Shown here: one piece after another, positions 9,906-21,923 of the stretch
Layout of the letters: the number at the start of each line of letters is the position of its first letter
How positions within the stretch are numbered: position 1 is the first letter of the stretch
Origin: Heliocidaris erythrogramma
Taxonomy: Eukaryota; Echinodermata; Echinoidea; Camarodonta; Echinometridae
Direction of reading: 5' to 3'
Assembly: GCA_025617745.1 (NCBI GenBank)
Contig: CM046863.1
Location: forward strand, 9,288,935-9,352,934
Length of the DNA stretch: 64,000 nt
The notes under the pieces: model-generated
What the model was told of the DNA's origin: nothing
What the model saw: only the letters and a program-made list of their open reading frames with translations
Database searches by the model: none
Position numbers and translations under genes: made by a program

Positions 9906-11100
9906 TTGATATCTGCATTCCTATAAGGGTTTGTAAATTTGTCTTGATGTATGATGAAAGAAATATTTGTGGATCAAGGATGGATTTACTTTCCATTTTA
10001 TATTCTTATGATGAATTATTTATAGGATTCCGTAGCACGGATATAGAGATTTTTGTCAGTATAAGTAATTTTTTGTAGGCAGTTGTTAGTTCCTGTCTGA
10101 TTTGTTTGCACATTAGTTTTACACAAGGTGTTGCTGTGTAAAGTACTAGAATATTTGTCAAAGGTACCTCTACCATCGTATAGACCAGTGCATGTAGTGT
10201 TCGCAACACTGGCATATTTCACTTTAGGACAGTTTCAATTTCAGTTCATGACAAAAAAGGTGTAATGAAAGCTTGACACCTTGTTAAGAAGCACATTGGC
10301 CACAATTCACAAAGGAGGGTAAACCCATGGACTAAACCATGGTTTAAAATAAGCATAGCCTGTATTGCCATTTCATTGGACATAGGCCATGCACGTTGCT
10401 TGTACTACCCTTACAGAAGTATTATTGATGAATTCAGGCCATGGCCTTTTCACAAAAGGAAAAATGGATTTCAATGAAATTGTAATTCATTTTTTTAAAC
10501 TATCTGTTCTTTTATTGCAGCACTACCACTGTTGTGTGGCCTGATTGGATTCCCTGCCACTGTCAACTTTGCTATCAAACATATTAGTTTGACGGACTGG
10601 AGGTAGTTGTCCCTACAAGTAATTTTGAATTCTTGTCTATGTGGTACATTTGTGCAGAGAGGGGTACATGTAGCTCTCCTTAACTAGATTTTTAGGGAAT
10701 GGTAGTTGTAAGGAGCTCCTTTTACATACATGAATAATATACCGGGTATGCCTACATGGCATTTTATTTGATTCTTCTTATATGGTGGACTTGGACTTCA
10801 TACCATTGTAGTACTGTACCTCCCACATGCTGTAGAATAATACAACCATAATACAGCATCCATTTGGCAGGTTTAATCACTAAAGAGGGTATTTTTTCTC
10901 AAAAAAACTTTGCAAATGGAATGTCATGTTAAATATTTACATTGAGACCTGAGGATATTGATACATTAGAACCTCATTGTGATCAACATTCATAACGCTC
11001 ATTAGGGTAAAGTTATAACAAGGTATCAGTAGAGAACAACGTTTCTGTTGGTCCCAAGGAGTTTTTTATAACAAGATTCGAATATTTGAATTTGATTTGA
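9906..11100. other. Mostly unannotated; one candidate exon inside
   Basis: Unique-looking AT-rich DNA. Apart from the possible exon at 10521-10607, no frame or repeat structure stood out. Confidence 0.4.
10521..10607 (+). CDS. Candidate isolated terminal exon (unknown protein)
   Basis: A good 3' splice site (TTTTATTGCAG, ending at 10520) is followed by a short frame that skips two bases and reads LPLLCGLIGFPATVNFAIKH then ISLTDWR and a TAG. The residues look like a membrane-protein C-terminus rather than random translation. No upstream exon of the same gene can be identified in the window and I do not recognise the protein. It may be a chance frame. Confidence 0.2.
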
Positions 11101-11802
11101 ATATACCCTCATTGAAAAAAAAAAAATGAACTTTTTCCTTAAATTTGCATTTCCTTTTCTTGTGAAGGGTCAGAAAGGAGAGGAAATAAGAGAGATAAGG
11201 AGATATGGCGAGGTGCAAAAAAAACGGTAAAATCAAGCCACTGAGAGAAAGGAAGGAAAGGATGAAGAAACAAACCATGAGAGAGGATGAGGGAGAACGC
11301 AGTGATGGGGATATTGAGGGAGAGGGGAGAGTAGCGAAGAGTGAACACACAATCCCAAAGTGAATTTTGAAATATTAGTAGGCCAAGTGGCGTACCCAGG
11401 ATTTGTTAAGGGGGGGGGGGTGTATATATCAGTATATCTCTGACAAGCCAAACAAAAAGAACAAAAGGGTAACATTATTTGGGGAGTTATTTTTACTAAA
11501 AAATTATACAACAAGTGTTTTAAAAAAAAGTTATCAGGAATTCTAATGGGGGGGGGGGGAGCATTTTTAACATCCAAAAGATGTGTTCTAACTTACAATA
11601 ACACCAAAAGGGGGGGTGCATGGGTAGGCCCTACCCTATTGCATTGATTCTTCATTTCATGTATTCTGCATCTACATGTATTTATTTCCAACTAAAACGG
11701 AGTCATACAAAACTAAAAAACACTTGTGATAACTCCTTGCCTGAACCAACATCGTGATTACATGGAAGCTTGTGAACGTGTTAGAGAAAGGATTGTGTGT
11801 GT

Positions 11803-11844
<42 letters not shown>

Positions 11845-12765
11845 AAGAGAGGGGAGGGCGAGGCGTTTGTTGACAGAAATTGATGTCCATGCATGTGAGC
11901 GAGTAATACCAGAGAGTTTAAATACGAACAGTGCTCAGTGCCGAAATAAAGCACGCGTATATAGGGCACACATAAGTAATTCATCCGCTCGCAATGCATG
12001 CCGGTGAGGCGGAGCAAAGATTATTTGAAATTAATTAAATAGAAATATTCATATAAAATCGATTAAATCTCCTCAGGAAATTTAAAAAGCGTAAATGGTG
12101 TTTGATAGACATACTCTTTCCAATTTGACACCTTAGCTGAAGTTGGCTAGCCTTTTATTATTTTTAAAGGATTTATTTTATCACTGGTGCACTTCCACTG
12201 TTTCCATTTGCGAATGGGGTGAGGGGGGGGGGGGGTGAGGGGGGGGGGGGTGATTGTTTTTTGTCTGGCAACCAGTCAGATTTGACTATTTTTGCCATAT
12301 TAAATTCTGTTATTCTATCCGATGATATATAATTTTTTATTTTTTTTAATACGCTAAGAGATCTATTATACTTGGATTTACAAGTTCAAGAGGTCTTTCT
12401 CTAATTCCTATCAGTTTAAGGGAAAGAAAGAGAAAAGGAAAAGAAAAATGGGAAAGCAAAAGAAATGAAAAGCTCCAGTCCCGCACCCGTACCGCAGTGC
12501 GGGGATACGTCTGTCCCGTTGATGTAGAACATCAACGTCGGTGAAGTCTTGATCTTGATGGGCCGAAATTTCGGCTAGCCTTGTTTCAGCCTAAATATCC
12601 TTTTTTATCGCCGGGAAAGTGCCCAAATAAGGTACTTCATTTGGGAGATTTTTATATTTTGTCTCTGTTCTGTGAATTTAAACGATTTCTACCGAGCGAT
12701 GTTCAAAATATGATGTTGAGACTGACTTCGTTATAACACGTAAGTGATCAGCTGATCTTCCTCCT
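11101..12765. other. Simple-sequence-rich intergenic DNA
   Basis: Contains purine-rich DNA (11150-11340), G runs at 11411, 11549 and 12222-12251, and an (AG)n tract at about 11807-11850. Frames here are low-complexity. A hairpin-like pair around 12510-12545 (TTGATGTAGAACATCAA) is the only small structure noted. Confidence 0.5.
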
Positions 12766-14231
12766 TTGGACAGAGGTTCCCTTCCTGCATACTTACCATC
12801 TCCAAGTCAGTGCCCTATGGTCCAACCATGGGAAGTACTTTCTAAGCTTAAACAGTTAAAGGCGTCTAAAGCAGGAATTAATGATGATATACCTGTTAGA
12901 GTGGTTAAGGAATTTGCTCTTGAATTGTCTGTGCCGTTGACTGATATTCTTAACACATCTTTTCAGCTTGGGGTTGTGCCAGATTAATGGAAACTATCTC
13001 AGATTACCCCAATACCTAAAGCACTGCCTGCGTCTATAGACAACATTCGCCCTATCGCTCTCACAAGTAACTTTGCTAAAATTGTTGAATACTTTTTGGC
13101 AAAATGGCTTTTGGAAGATATCGAAAAACATATTGACTCACGTCAGTTTGGCAATAGGTCTGGACTCTCCACAACCCATTGTTTGGTACAGTTACTGCAT
13201 TGTCTTTTTGAAAACGCAGAAAAGAATAAATCGATATCTACCATTGTGTGTACAGATTTCAGTAAAGCTTTTGACAGGCTTGATCATAATATCCTTATCC
13301 GCAAAATGATCGATCTTGATGTACGACCGTTTCTAATTCAGTGGATTGTTAGTTTCCTAGAAGGCTGTCGACAATGTGTTAGGTATCAGGGTAAAATATC
13401 CGAAGCTATGAATAACAATGGAGGAGTACCCCAGGGTACAAAAGTAGGCCCCTTGCTATTTTTGATTATGATCAACGATGTATGTAATCATTCCACTATC
13501 CCATATTTCAAATACGTTGATGACCTAACTCTAGCTGAGTGTAGAATAACTTCATCACCTCCCAAAATGCAAGAATGCCTTGATGAGCTACAATAATAAT
13601 AATAATCATATGAAGCTGAATCCCTCCAAATGCTTTGGTTTGAATGTAACCTTCATGAAAACACCACCTATTGGTAATGACCTATAAATCGGTGAATCTG
13701 TTTTAGCTTTCGTCTCTTCGGCTAAGATACTGGGAGTAATAATACAGTCAAACCCGAAATGGGATAAACATGTAGGTGAAATCTCAAGAAATGTAACAGG
13801 AAATTATATATGTTCAGACTGCTCAAACAGTTTGGTATGCCTGTTGAAGACCTGAAAACTGTCTTTGTTGGATACATAGGTCCCTTACTAGAATATTGCA
13901 CACCAGTCTTTAACGGAGCCGTAACCAAACAACAAATCACAGACCTTGAAAGACTACAAAAAGGGTCTGTTCAAAATAATACTAGGACGTTTGTCAAGAA
14001 GCTTGACAAACTATCAATCTGGAAACTTTGGAGTCTAGAAGGAAAAGTCTTGCCCTAAAATTTGCAAAATCTCTGACAACCAAACCAAAGTGCAAAAACT
14101 GGCTCCCTCCTCCTAAACGGCTATCTATTTCTCTAAAGAAAATACCGAGGTTTGACCAATTCAAATGTAAGACCAGCCCATTCCGAAATAGCCCCCTACC
14201 TTACCTCATAGACTTACTTAATGAGAATTAG
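12766..14231 (+). pseudogene. LINE reverse transcriptase, broken
   Basis: RT blocks in order: SKAGINDDIP (finger), PDxWK with a TAA where the family has a Gln codon (12985-12987), ITPIPK, IRPIALT, FGNRSGLSTTH, VCTDFSKAFDRLDHN (palm A), GVPQGTKVGPLLF (block B), and FKYVDD, the Y-x-D-D catalytic motif, near 13510. After DELQ a run of TAA triplets (13595-13606) stops the frame. The C-terminal part continues in other frames at 13810-14055 and 14028-14231 (LLEYCTPVFNGAV, PYLIDLLNEN). At least four lesions make it non-functional, although the catalytic core is well preserved. Confidence 0.85.
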
Positions 14232-14777
14232 GTGAACTCCATTTATCAAGTGGTTATTATTAGTTAGAACTGACCACCTTGAAGTTTTATTAGTTTTATT
14301 GGTCAATTTATTTAATCTTAAGGACATACCTGCTCATTGCTTTATATTGCCTTGTTCCCACTCGGTGTATTGGCTGTTCTATATTTATTATGTAATTTCA
14401 TTGATTCTAATAGATGCAATTATTAATTTCTGAATGATTACTATTTATGACCTATTAATGTACTGTGCAATAATATCCACTTCTCCTTTCTTCCTCCACC
14501 CCTCTCTTTCTCTCTCTCTTCTACAGTTCTTGAATTTAGATCTTATTTGATTATATCTTCGTATCTCCTCTCTTGCTTCTCTTTCTCTACTCATCCTTTC
14601 CTTCTTAATCTCACGTATTGTTCACACAAACTAGTTGGTATCTTGAGCTGCTATATTCAAACTCAAATTTCTCGCAAATTACCCATGGAATGTCTAAGTA
14701 TAGATTAATATGTATATATATAATATAATTTTGAAATATTATTTGTCAATGTATTTTATCTTCCACTTACACCTTCC

Positions 14778-14809
<32 letters not shown>

Positions 14810-15338
14810 ACCATTACTTCGTTTGTCACCATGCCTCACCCTTCTTCCTTTGTATCCCTCCTTTCACCCCCTTCTCTTTCTCCCTCTCTCTCTCTGTTAG
14901 TCTTCCAATGCCAGTGCTCACTCTCTTTCCTATCTCATCTATTTCCACTCTATCTTTTCCTCTCACCATCTCATTACCTCATTGTCTCATAGTCATTACC
15001 TGGCTCTTTACCTCTTTTCATGAAGACATTCTTAATCTGTTATTAGATGCATGTAAGTACATTTAAAATATGTGTGACGAATATAATTTGTGTACTTTTC
15101 GGTTTTCTTTAATGTTAAACGTATTTTAATGATGTATCTTATAATTTGCTTACTTCTTTGATTGACTTTCATTTACTGTATTTATACCTTGTATTACACG
15201 TAGTACTTTTTTCGCTCTTGTTAATCTTTGCAATTGATAGTTTATATTGTACACATGTTTTATTCAGCTTTTGGCTGCGACACATGTTTCTTTCAATAAA
15301 CCATTTTTGAATTGAATTGAACTGAATTGACTCGCTCC
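12766..15338 (+). mobile_element. LINE (Jockey/CR1/L2-group), 5'-truncated
   Basis: Reverse-transcriptase sequence from 12766 to 14231 is followed by a ~1.1-kb 3' region with pyrimidine-rich tracts (14485-14940) and a tail at about 15290-15330 reading CAATAAACCATTTTTGAATT followed by repeated GAATTGAA words. The same type of tail recurs at 22640-22675. The 5' part (endonuclease) is missing. The upstream edge near 12766 is approximate. Confidence 0.75.
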
Positions 15339-16185
15339 CTAGATATGAGAAAACAATGCGCACAGCCCATTGTCCCAGGGAACGGTCGTTCCCTAGCCTC
15401 CCAGGCCAGTGCAGCGGGGGGAGCTGGGCGGCCTAGTTCCCCCTAGTACTAGCGGCAAGTTCAGCAAGATCAATCTGCATGCGACATCGAGTTCAGTGCA
15501 TACCACTGAACTACTCTTACCACTGAATTCAGTGCAGTGACATGTACAGCGTTAAAAACAGCGCTGCGACCGCTGACTCAGCTCAGCACAATGTACCACA
15601 TGTGTACCAGAGTTGTGAGAGCAGCTAAAATTAGAACTGCATAATACGTGCGCGCGCGTGCACATATATTTCTTGGCGATATACAGTACACCATTTGAGT
15701 TTTAAAACAAGCTTTGGTTCCAGTGTGATTCTTTTATGACTTGAATGTAAATTGTGTCTTTTCTAAATAATTCAGATCAAATTTTCTAGCTTTGATCTTG
15801 ATGCAAGAAATACACCTTAGCATTTACGAAATCAAACCAAAACATAAGATTATTTTAGTCAATTAATACAGTCAATTAATACACTACTTTAATAATATTA
15901 GCTTCTTAAACCCTCCAAATTCGCTCTGACCATGAACCTTTTAGTTTTAGCTCTCGACACCCTCCAAAATGGGATTTCCCAACTAATTCTTAGCTCTTCA
16001 GACCCTCAAATTTAGCTCTGCCCATAAGCCCTTTCACTCCCTAGACCCTCAAAAATGAGCTTCCTCAATTAATCATTTAGCTCCTTAGCCCCCTGTTTTG
16101 AGATTGGCAGAGGCACACCCACATGCTAAAAAAAGGTTAAGTGTAAATATGCCCGGTGAAGCCACTCCCCCGCAGAGGGCGACGC
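15339..16185. other. No feature recognised
   Basis: Contains a short (GCGC)/(GTGC) patch at about 15648-15663. A loose ~100-bp repetition at 15900-16095 uses words such as AGCTCT...GACCCTCAAA(A/T). No frame or inverted repeat I can support. Confidence 0.4.
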
Positions 16186-17707
16186 GTATGACCGTTACCA
16201 AAAATTCAAATAACCCCCTTTCGCGGTCAATTTCAAGGACATTTTGTGAAATTTAACCCTCTTTTTTTACGTCAAAACAAGGACAAAATGGTATTTTGAA
16301 ATACGCCTATTTTTAAGATTGTACACTTTCGGAAACTTTCCCCTATTTTACCATATTTCAAGGACAAGACATTTATACCCTTTTTTCATTAACATATAGG
16401 TGTCCAAGACCCGATTCCTCAAATTACAAGCTCACACACAATTAATATAAGGAAAATGCATTTTTTAATGTGTTATTCATTTAAAAATATTTCGGCAATA
16501 GCTCATATAAACTCCTGGGGAAAAAACCACTCTATCATCATGTTTATTTGAAATAACCACTTTGTCTGACCACTAACAAATAGGCAAGGTTAAATAACCT
16601 CATACCGACTTATACATGTACAAGCTTATCTGAAGATAACCTTGTACTCCAGACTAGCTTTTATGGGTGAATAGGCTTCAACAGCTTTTGTGTGTATCAA
16701 CGTGCCTATTTCCAGTCTACATCATTCATACACGAGATGGCATATGGGTGGGCCCTTGCCTATGTTGCAGCAGTCACAAACAGACAACAAAATTTCTCTA
16801 AGCAAGATTTTACTTTCTTTAATTTGCTATATTACCTGATTCATCATGGACTCTTCAACTAGTCTTGCTGTGCCACAAATTTGGGGATTCAGAATTGAAA
16901 ATAAAATACTTAAATAATTATTTTCCTCTCATGACTCATGATGTATGAATTGTCTAGACTGGAAAAAGGCCCGCTGATAGTACACACAAAAGCTATTTAA
17001 GCCTATTCACCTATAAAAGCTAGTCTGGAGTACAAGGTTATCTTTAGATAAGCTTGTACATACTACAAGCAGCAATGGCCTATGAGTGCCTCATAGCCAT
17101 ACACCCATGAACTAACATGAAAGCATATGAATGGGACTGTTGTTGCTGTTAGTGTTACTTGAACTATTCATACCTGTGAAAGTCCTTTCACACGACTTTC
17201 ACGAATATCACGATTCGTGCAGTTGACTGCAGAGCAAGACGGCATCTTCCCACTTCATCTTTGAAGGGCATATGATGATTATATGAGTGAATTGTTTTAA
17301 GGGAAACAAGATTGCGCTGGCGAGCTGCCAGTGGCGTCATGTTGCCTATGGCTAATCAGCGTGCAGCGAGCGATCGAGCCCAATAGTGGGAAAAACCACA
17401 GAGATACATACTATATTATGTATCTCTATGGGAAAAACTTACCTTCACGTCCGCCATCTTGCTGAGTGACGGCAGTTCGGGGATTTTTTTTTCTCAACGA
17501 TGAACGCGCCCTCCCCGGCAGGCCCGCAGCTAGCGACTCTGCTCCGGGATTTTTCTTCATGGGTTTTCTTCCCTTTTCCTGACCCCTATTTTATCAAGTT
17601 CGAGGACACCTGCGCACCCCTATTTTCTATATTTTGAGGAATATTCTGTCCGCGGACGTTCCTTGAAATTCACCCCTATATCCGCGATTTTGGTAACGGT
17701 CATGCAG
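16186..17707. mobile_element. Inverted-repeat DNA element, ~1.5 kb, non-coding
   Basis: The left end carries ATGACCGTTACCAAAA (from about 16188) and the right end carries its complement TTTTGGTAACGGTCAT (to about 17704). Further inward matches include AATTTCAAGGAC / GTTCCTTGAAATT and Y-rich CCCCTATTTT blocks on both sides. No transposase frame is present. A second, independent foldback (16617-17060) lies inside. The target duplication is not clear. Confidence 0.55.
16617..17060. mobile_element. Foldback element with ~110-bp inverted arms
   Basis: The arms 16617-16728 and 16946-17060 are near-complementary: TGTACAAGCTTATCTGAAGA on the left corresponds to TGTACAAGCTTATCTAAAGA on the complement of the right. 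The match continues through the CCAGACTAGCTTTTA block to a CCAGTCTA block. The loop is about 215 bp without coding capacity. It lies within the larger inverted-repeat element, so it is probably a later insertion. Confidence 0.8.
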
Positions 17708-17715
17708 TCCCCAAG

Positions 17716-17830
17716 TCACATTGGTTCGAGACTGAGTCACGTCGGATGGTGACATTAAAGGTCGGTCCCCAGACGTAAATATTCATATATGATTGATACA
17801 CGTCTGTAAAAACCCAATTACACACACACA
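17716..17830 (-). repeat. Partial inverted copy of the 4.95-5.06 kb repeat segment
   Basis: Read on the minus strand it reproduces the block at about 4955-5060: a (GT)n tract, AATTGGGTTTTTACAGACGT, a TGATA/CAATCGACC-like stretch and AGACGTGACTCAGTCTCGAA with small gaps. It is therefore a third fragment of the TTAA foldback family. Confidence 0.75.
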
Positions 17831-18790
17831 CAATTAATCAATAATAAAGGAACTTCATATTTCCTTTACATTACTTAGTTCATTGAGGAATTTTTGTTAG
17901 TGAGATAGGTTAGATGTTGAGTAGGAATGAGTGCGTGATAGAATTTACGTTTCTACTAATGCACATGTATTCATCTGTAGGCCGATAGGTGGGGAATAGA
18001 TGTGAAATGATATCTTTTACATCTTGTTTAATATCTTCTTCCGCTGCGCGACTAGTCTGTTAATACCGATCCTCCCCACCCGAAAAATGCTTTTATATCA
18101 TTCGATAAAAAAATCAAATCTGCTACAGAAGGTTCAAGATGAATGAGTTTCATTGATACTTCGCCTATTATTGGCAAGCCAGTCTACTGTAAAGCCCCTT
18201 TTGTTAAATTAGCTGAGTCACAAGAGATACTGAATTTAGTTTACTACCGTTACGGTACAAGCACATAATATATGTTTTGCAGAAACAGCATACTCGCATC
18301 ACGTAAGGACAAACAGAACATGTAGCCAGAATCGGATGTAATAACACTAACGACCAAGCTATGAGGCCGCACAATATCATTGAATCGGCAACAAATGAAA
18401 TACACTACAGTTATGTCGTCGAGTGCAACGCTACATAAATTCGACACCTATCTCTTTGACGACATAGGCAACGTTCTTTTAGAATAACCGTTGCATTACG
18501 TGCCTACGAAGATTTGACTACTTTGAGGAAGTGATTAATATGTGACATACATGTATTGCATATGTTAATGGATGCATGGAAAACTTGATTGTTTCAAAAG
18601 GAAACCCTACTGTAAGCGTTAATAATTCAAATTGGGAAGAAGTGATTAACTTTCAGTGCAAAAAAAATCATCATTAGATGCCAGAATAAGAAAACAATGA
18701 TCTGATTTAGTAAGATAAATATTCAGTTGACAAAATCAAGGTAAATGACATTGCCTATCTGACTGCTAGTAATTCATAGTAATTCTAACC
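17831..18790. other. Upstream region of the ankyrin/Death gene
   Basis: No repeat or frame recognised. The promoter or 5' untranslated exons of the downstream gene may lie here. AG dinucleotides at 18767-18768 and 18778-18779 could serve as acceptors for a 5' UTR exon. No confident TATA element with a start site can be pointed to. Confidence 0.4.
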
Positions 18791-21700
18791 ATGGATATTC
18801 GTCATTTCGACGTGGCTCGTTTTTTGTTTAGAACAGAAACCGGATTTGAAAAGAGTAACAATGACAGTCGGACGCCTCTTCAAAATGCATCACATCATGG
18901 AGATCTTAACACAGTTCAATATCTCATCAGCAGAGGAGCAGATCTGGAGAAGAGTGATGATGATGGCAGGACACCTCTCCACTTTGCTTCAAATAATGGA
19001 CAGATTGATGTTGTTAAGTTTCTCATTAGTAAAGGAGCAGATCTTGAGAAGAAAGATGAAAATGGGAGCACCGCTCTTCAGATGGCATCATTTCAAGGTC
19101 ATCTTGAAATAGTTCAATATCTCGTCATCAAAGGAGGAGATTTTGAGAAGGTTGATAGTTCTGGCAGGACAGCTCTCCAATATGCATCGTATAATGGTCA
19201 TCTCGATGTAGTAGATTTTCTTGTGGGTAAAGGAGCAGATTTAGAGAAGATTGATAAGGACGGTTGCACATCTCTTCACAATGCATCCTTTAATGGTCAT
19301 CTTGACATTGTACAGTATATCATCAGTAAAGGAGGAGACCTTGATAAGGGTGACAAGACTGGTAGCACACCTCTTCAAAAGGCATCATTTAAAGGTCATC
19401 TTGATGTAGTATATTTTCTCGAGAGTAAAGGAGCAGATCTGAAGCAGGTTGATAGTACGGGCATGACACCTCTGCATAAAGCATCAATAAATGGCCATCT
19501 TGATGTTGCACAGTATATCGTCAGCAAAGGAGGAGACCTTCAGAAGGTTGATAGTTCTGGCAGGACACCTCTCCAATATGCATCGTATAATGGTCATCTC
19601 GATGTAGTAGATTTTCTTGTGGGTGAAGGAGCAGATTTAGAGAAGATGGATAAAGACGGTTGCACATCTCTTCACAAAGCATCTTTTAATGGTCATCTTG
19701 ACATTGTACAGTATATCGTCAGTAAAGGAGGAGACCTTGATAAGGGTGACAATACTGGTTGCACACCTCTTCACGAGGCATCATTTAAGGGTCATCTTGA
19801 TGTAGTAGATTTTCTCGTGAGTAAAGGAGCAGATCTGGAGCAGGTTGATAGTACGGGCATGACAGCGCTGCATAAGGCATCCTTTAATGGTCATCTTGAC
19901 GTTGTACAGTATATCGTCAGTAAAGGAGGGGACCTTGATAAGGGTGACCAGAGTGGTAGCACACCTCTTCACAAGACATCATTTAAGGGTCATCTTGATG
20001 TAGTAGATTTTCTCGTGAGTAAAGGAGCAGATCTGGAGAAGGGTGATAATGGCGGTGGCACACCTCTCCAATATGCATCGTATAATGGTCATCTCGATGT
20101 AGTAGATTTTCTTGTGGGTGAAGGAGCAGATTTAGAGAAGATGGATAAGGACGGTTGCACATCTCTTCACAAGACATCATTTACGGGTCATCTTGATGTA
20201 GTAGATTTTCTCGTTAGTAAAGGAGCAGATCTGGAGAAGGGTGATAATGGCGGTGGCACACCTCTCCAATATGCATCGTATAATGGTCATCTCGATGTAG
20301 TAGATTTTCTTGTGGGTGAAGGAGCAGATTTAGAGAAGATGGATAAGGACGGTTGCACACCTCTTCACGAGGCATCATTTAAGGGTCATCTTGATGTAGT
20401 AGATTTTCTCGTGAGTAAAGGAGCAGATCTGGAGCAGGTTGATAGTACGGGCATGACAGCGCTGCATAAGGCATCCTTTAATGGTCATCTTGACGTTGTA
20501 CAGTATATCGTCAGTAAAGGAGGAGACCTTGATAAGGGTGACAATACTGGTTGCACACCTCTTCACGAGGCATCATTTAAGGGTCATCTTGATGTAGTAG
20601 ATTTTCTCGTGAGTAAAGGAGCAGATCTGGAGCAGGTTGATAGTACGGGCATGACAGCGCTGCATAAGGCATCCTTTAATGGTCATCTTGACGTTGTACA
20701 GTATATCGTCAGTAAAGGAGGGGACCTTGATAAGGGTGACCAGAGTGGTAGCACACCTCTTCACAAGACATCATTTAAGGGTCATCTTGATGTAGTAGAT
20801 TTTCTCGTGAGTAAAGGAGCAGATCTGGAGAAGGGTGATAATGGCGGTGGCACACCTCTCCAATATGCATCGTATAATGGTCATCTCGATGTAGTAGATT
20901 TTCTTGTGGGTGAAGGAGCAGATTTAGAGAAGATGGATAAGGACGGTTGCACATCTCTTCACAATGCATCTTTTAATGGTCATCTTGACATTGTACAGTA
21001 TATCGTCAGTAAAGGAGGAGACCTTGATAAGGGTGACAATACTGGTTGCACACCTCTTCACAAGGCATCATTTAAGGGTCATCTTGATATAGTAGATTTT
21101 CTCGTGAGTAGAGGAGCCGATTTTGAGACGGTTGATCAGGACGGTCGCACATCTCTTCAGATGGCATCCTTTAATGGTCATCTTGACATTGTACAGTATA
21201 TTATAAGTAAAGGAGTAGACCTTGATAAGGGTGACAAAACTGGTAGCACAGCTCTTCAAACGGCATCGTATAATGGTCATCTTGAAATGGTTCAATATCT
21301 CGTCGGCAAAGGAGGAGATCTTGAAAAGTTTGATAGTACTGGCAGGACACCTCTGCATAAGGCATCAATAAATGGTCATCTTGATGTTGTACAGTATATC
21401 GTCAGTAAAGGAGGAGACCTTAATAAGGCTGACAAGACTGGTTGCACACCTCTTCACGAGGCATCATTAAACGGTCATCTCCAAGTAATAGATTTTCTTG
21501 TGAGTAAAGGAGCAAATCTCGAGAACGTTGATAGTACTGGCAGGACACCTCTGCATGAGGCCTCAACACATGGTCATCTCAAAGTAGTAGATTTTCTCGT
21601 GAGTAGAGCAGCTGATTTAGAGACGGTTGATAAGGACGGTTGCACATCTCTTCACAATGCATCCTTCAATGGTCATCTTGAAATAGTTCAATATCTCGTA

Positions 21701-21923
21701 TGCAAAGGATTAGATCTTGAGAAGGTTGATAGTACTGGCAGGACACCTCTGCATAAGGCATCAATAAATGGTCATCTTGACATTGTACAGTATATCGGCA
21801 GTAAAGGAGGAGACCTTAACAAGGGTGACAAGACTGCTAGCACTCCTCTTTCCCTGGCTTCAGAAAATGGACATATTGAAGTAGTTCAGTACCTCCGTAG
21901 TAAACAAGCGCTGTGTGATAATG
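18791..21923 (+). CDS. Exon 1: 31-repeat ankyrin array
   Basis: One uninterrupted 3133-nt exon. After 23 residues resembling the second half of a repeat, it holds 31 repeats of 33 residues (99 bp; repeat n starts at 18860 + 99(n-1)), of the form G-x-T-P-L-H-x-A-S-x-x-G-H-L-D-V-V. The last one is 31 residues. Repeats alternate between FLVSKGADLE-type and QYIVSKGGDLD-type units. Repeats 10-13 and 18-21 are essentially identical at DNA level. It ends AATG|GTAAGC, phase 1; the apparent frame continuing to 22057 is intron read-through. Confidence 0.92.

Noticed and set aside
19781..21358. Series of similar minus-strand frames opposite the ankyrin exon
   Set aside because: They are the antisense reading of the 99-bp repeats and repeat with the same period; no independent gene.
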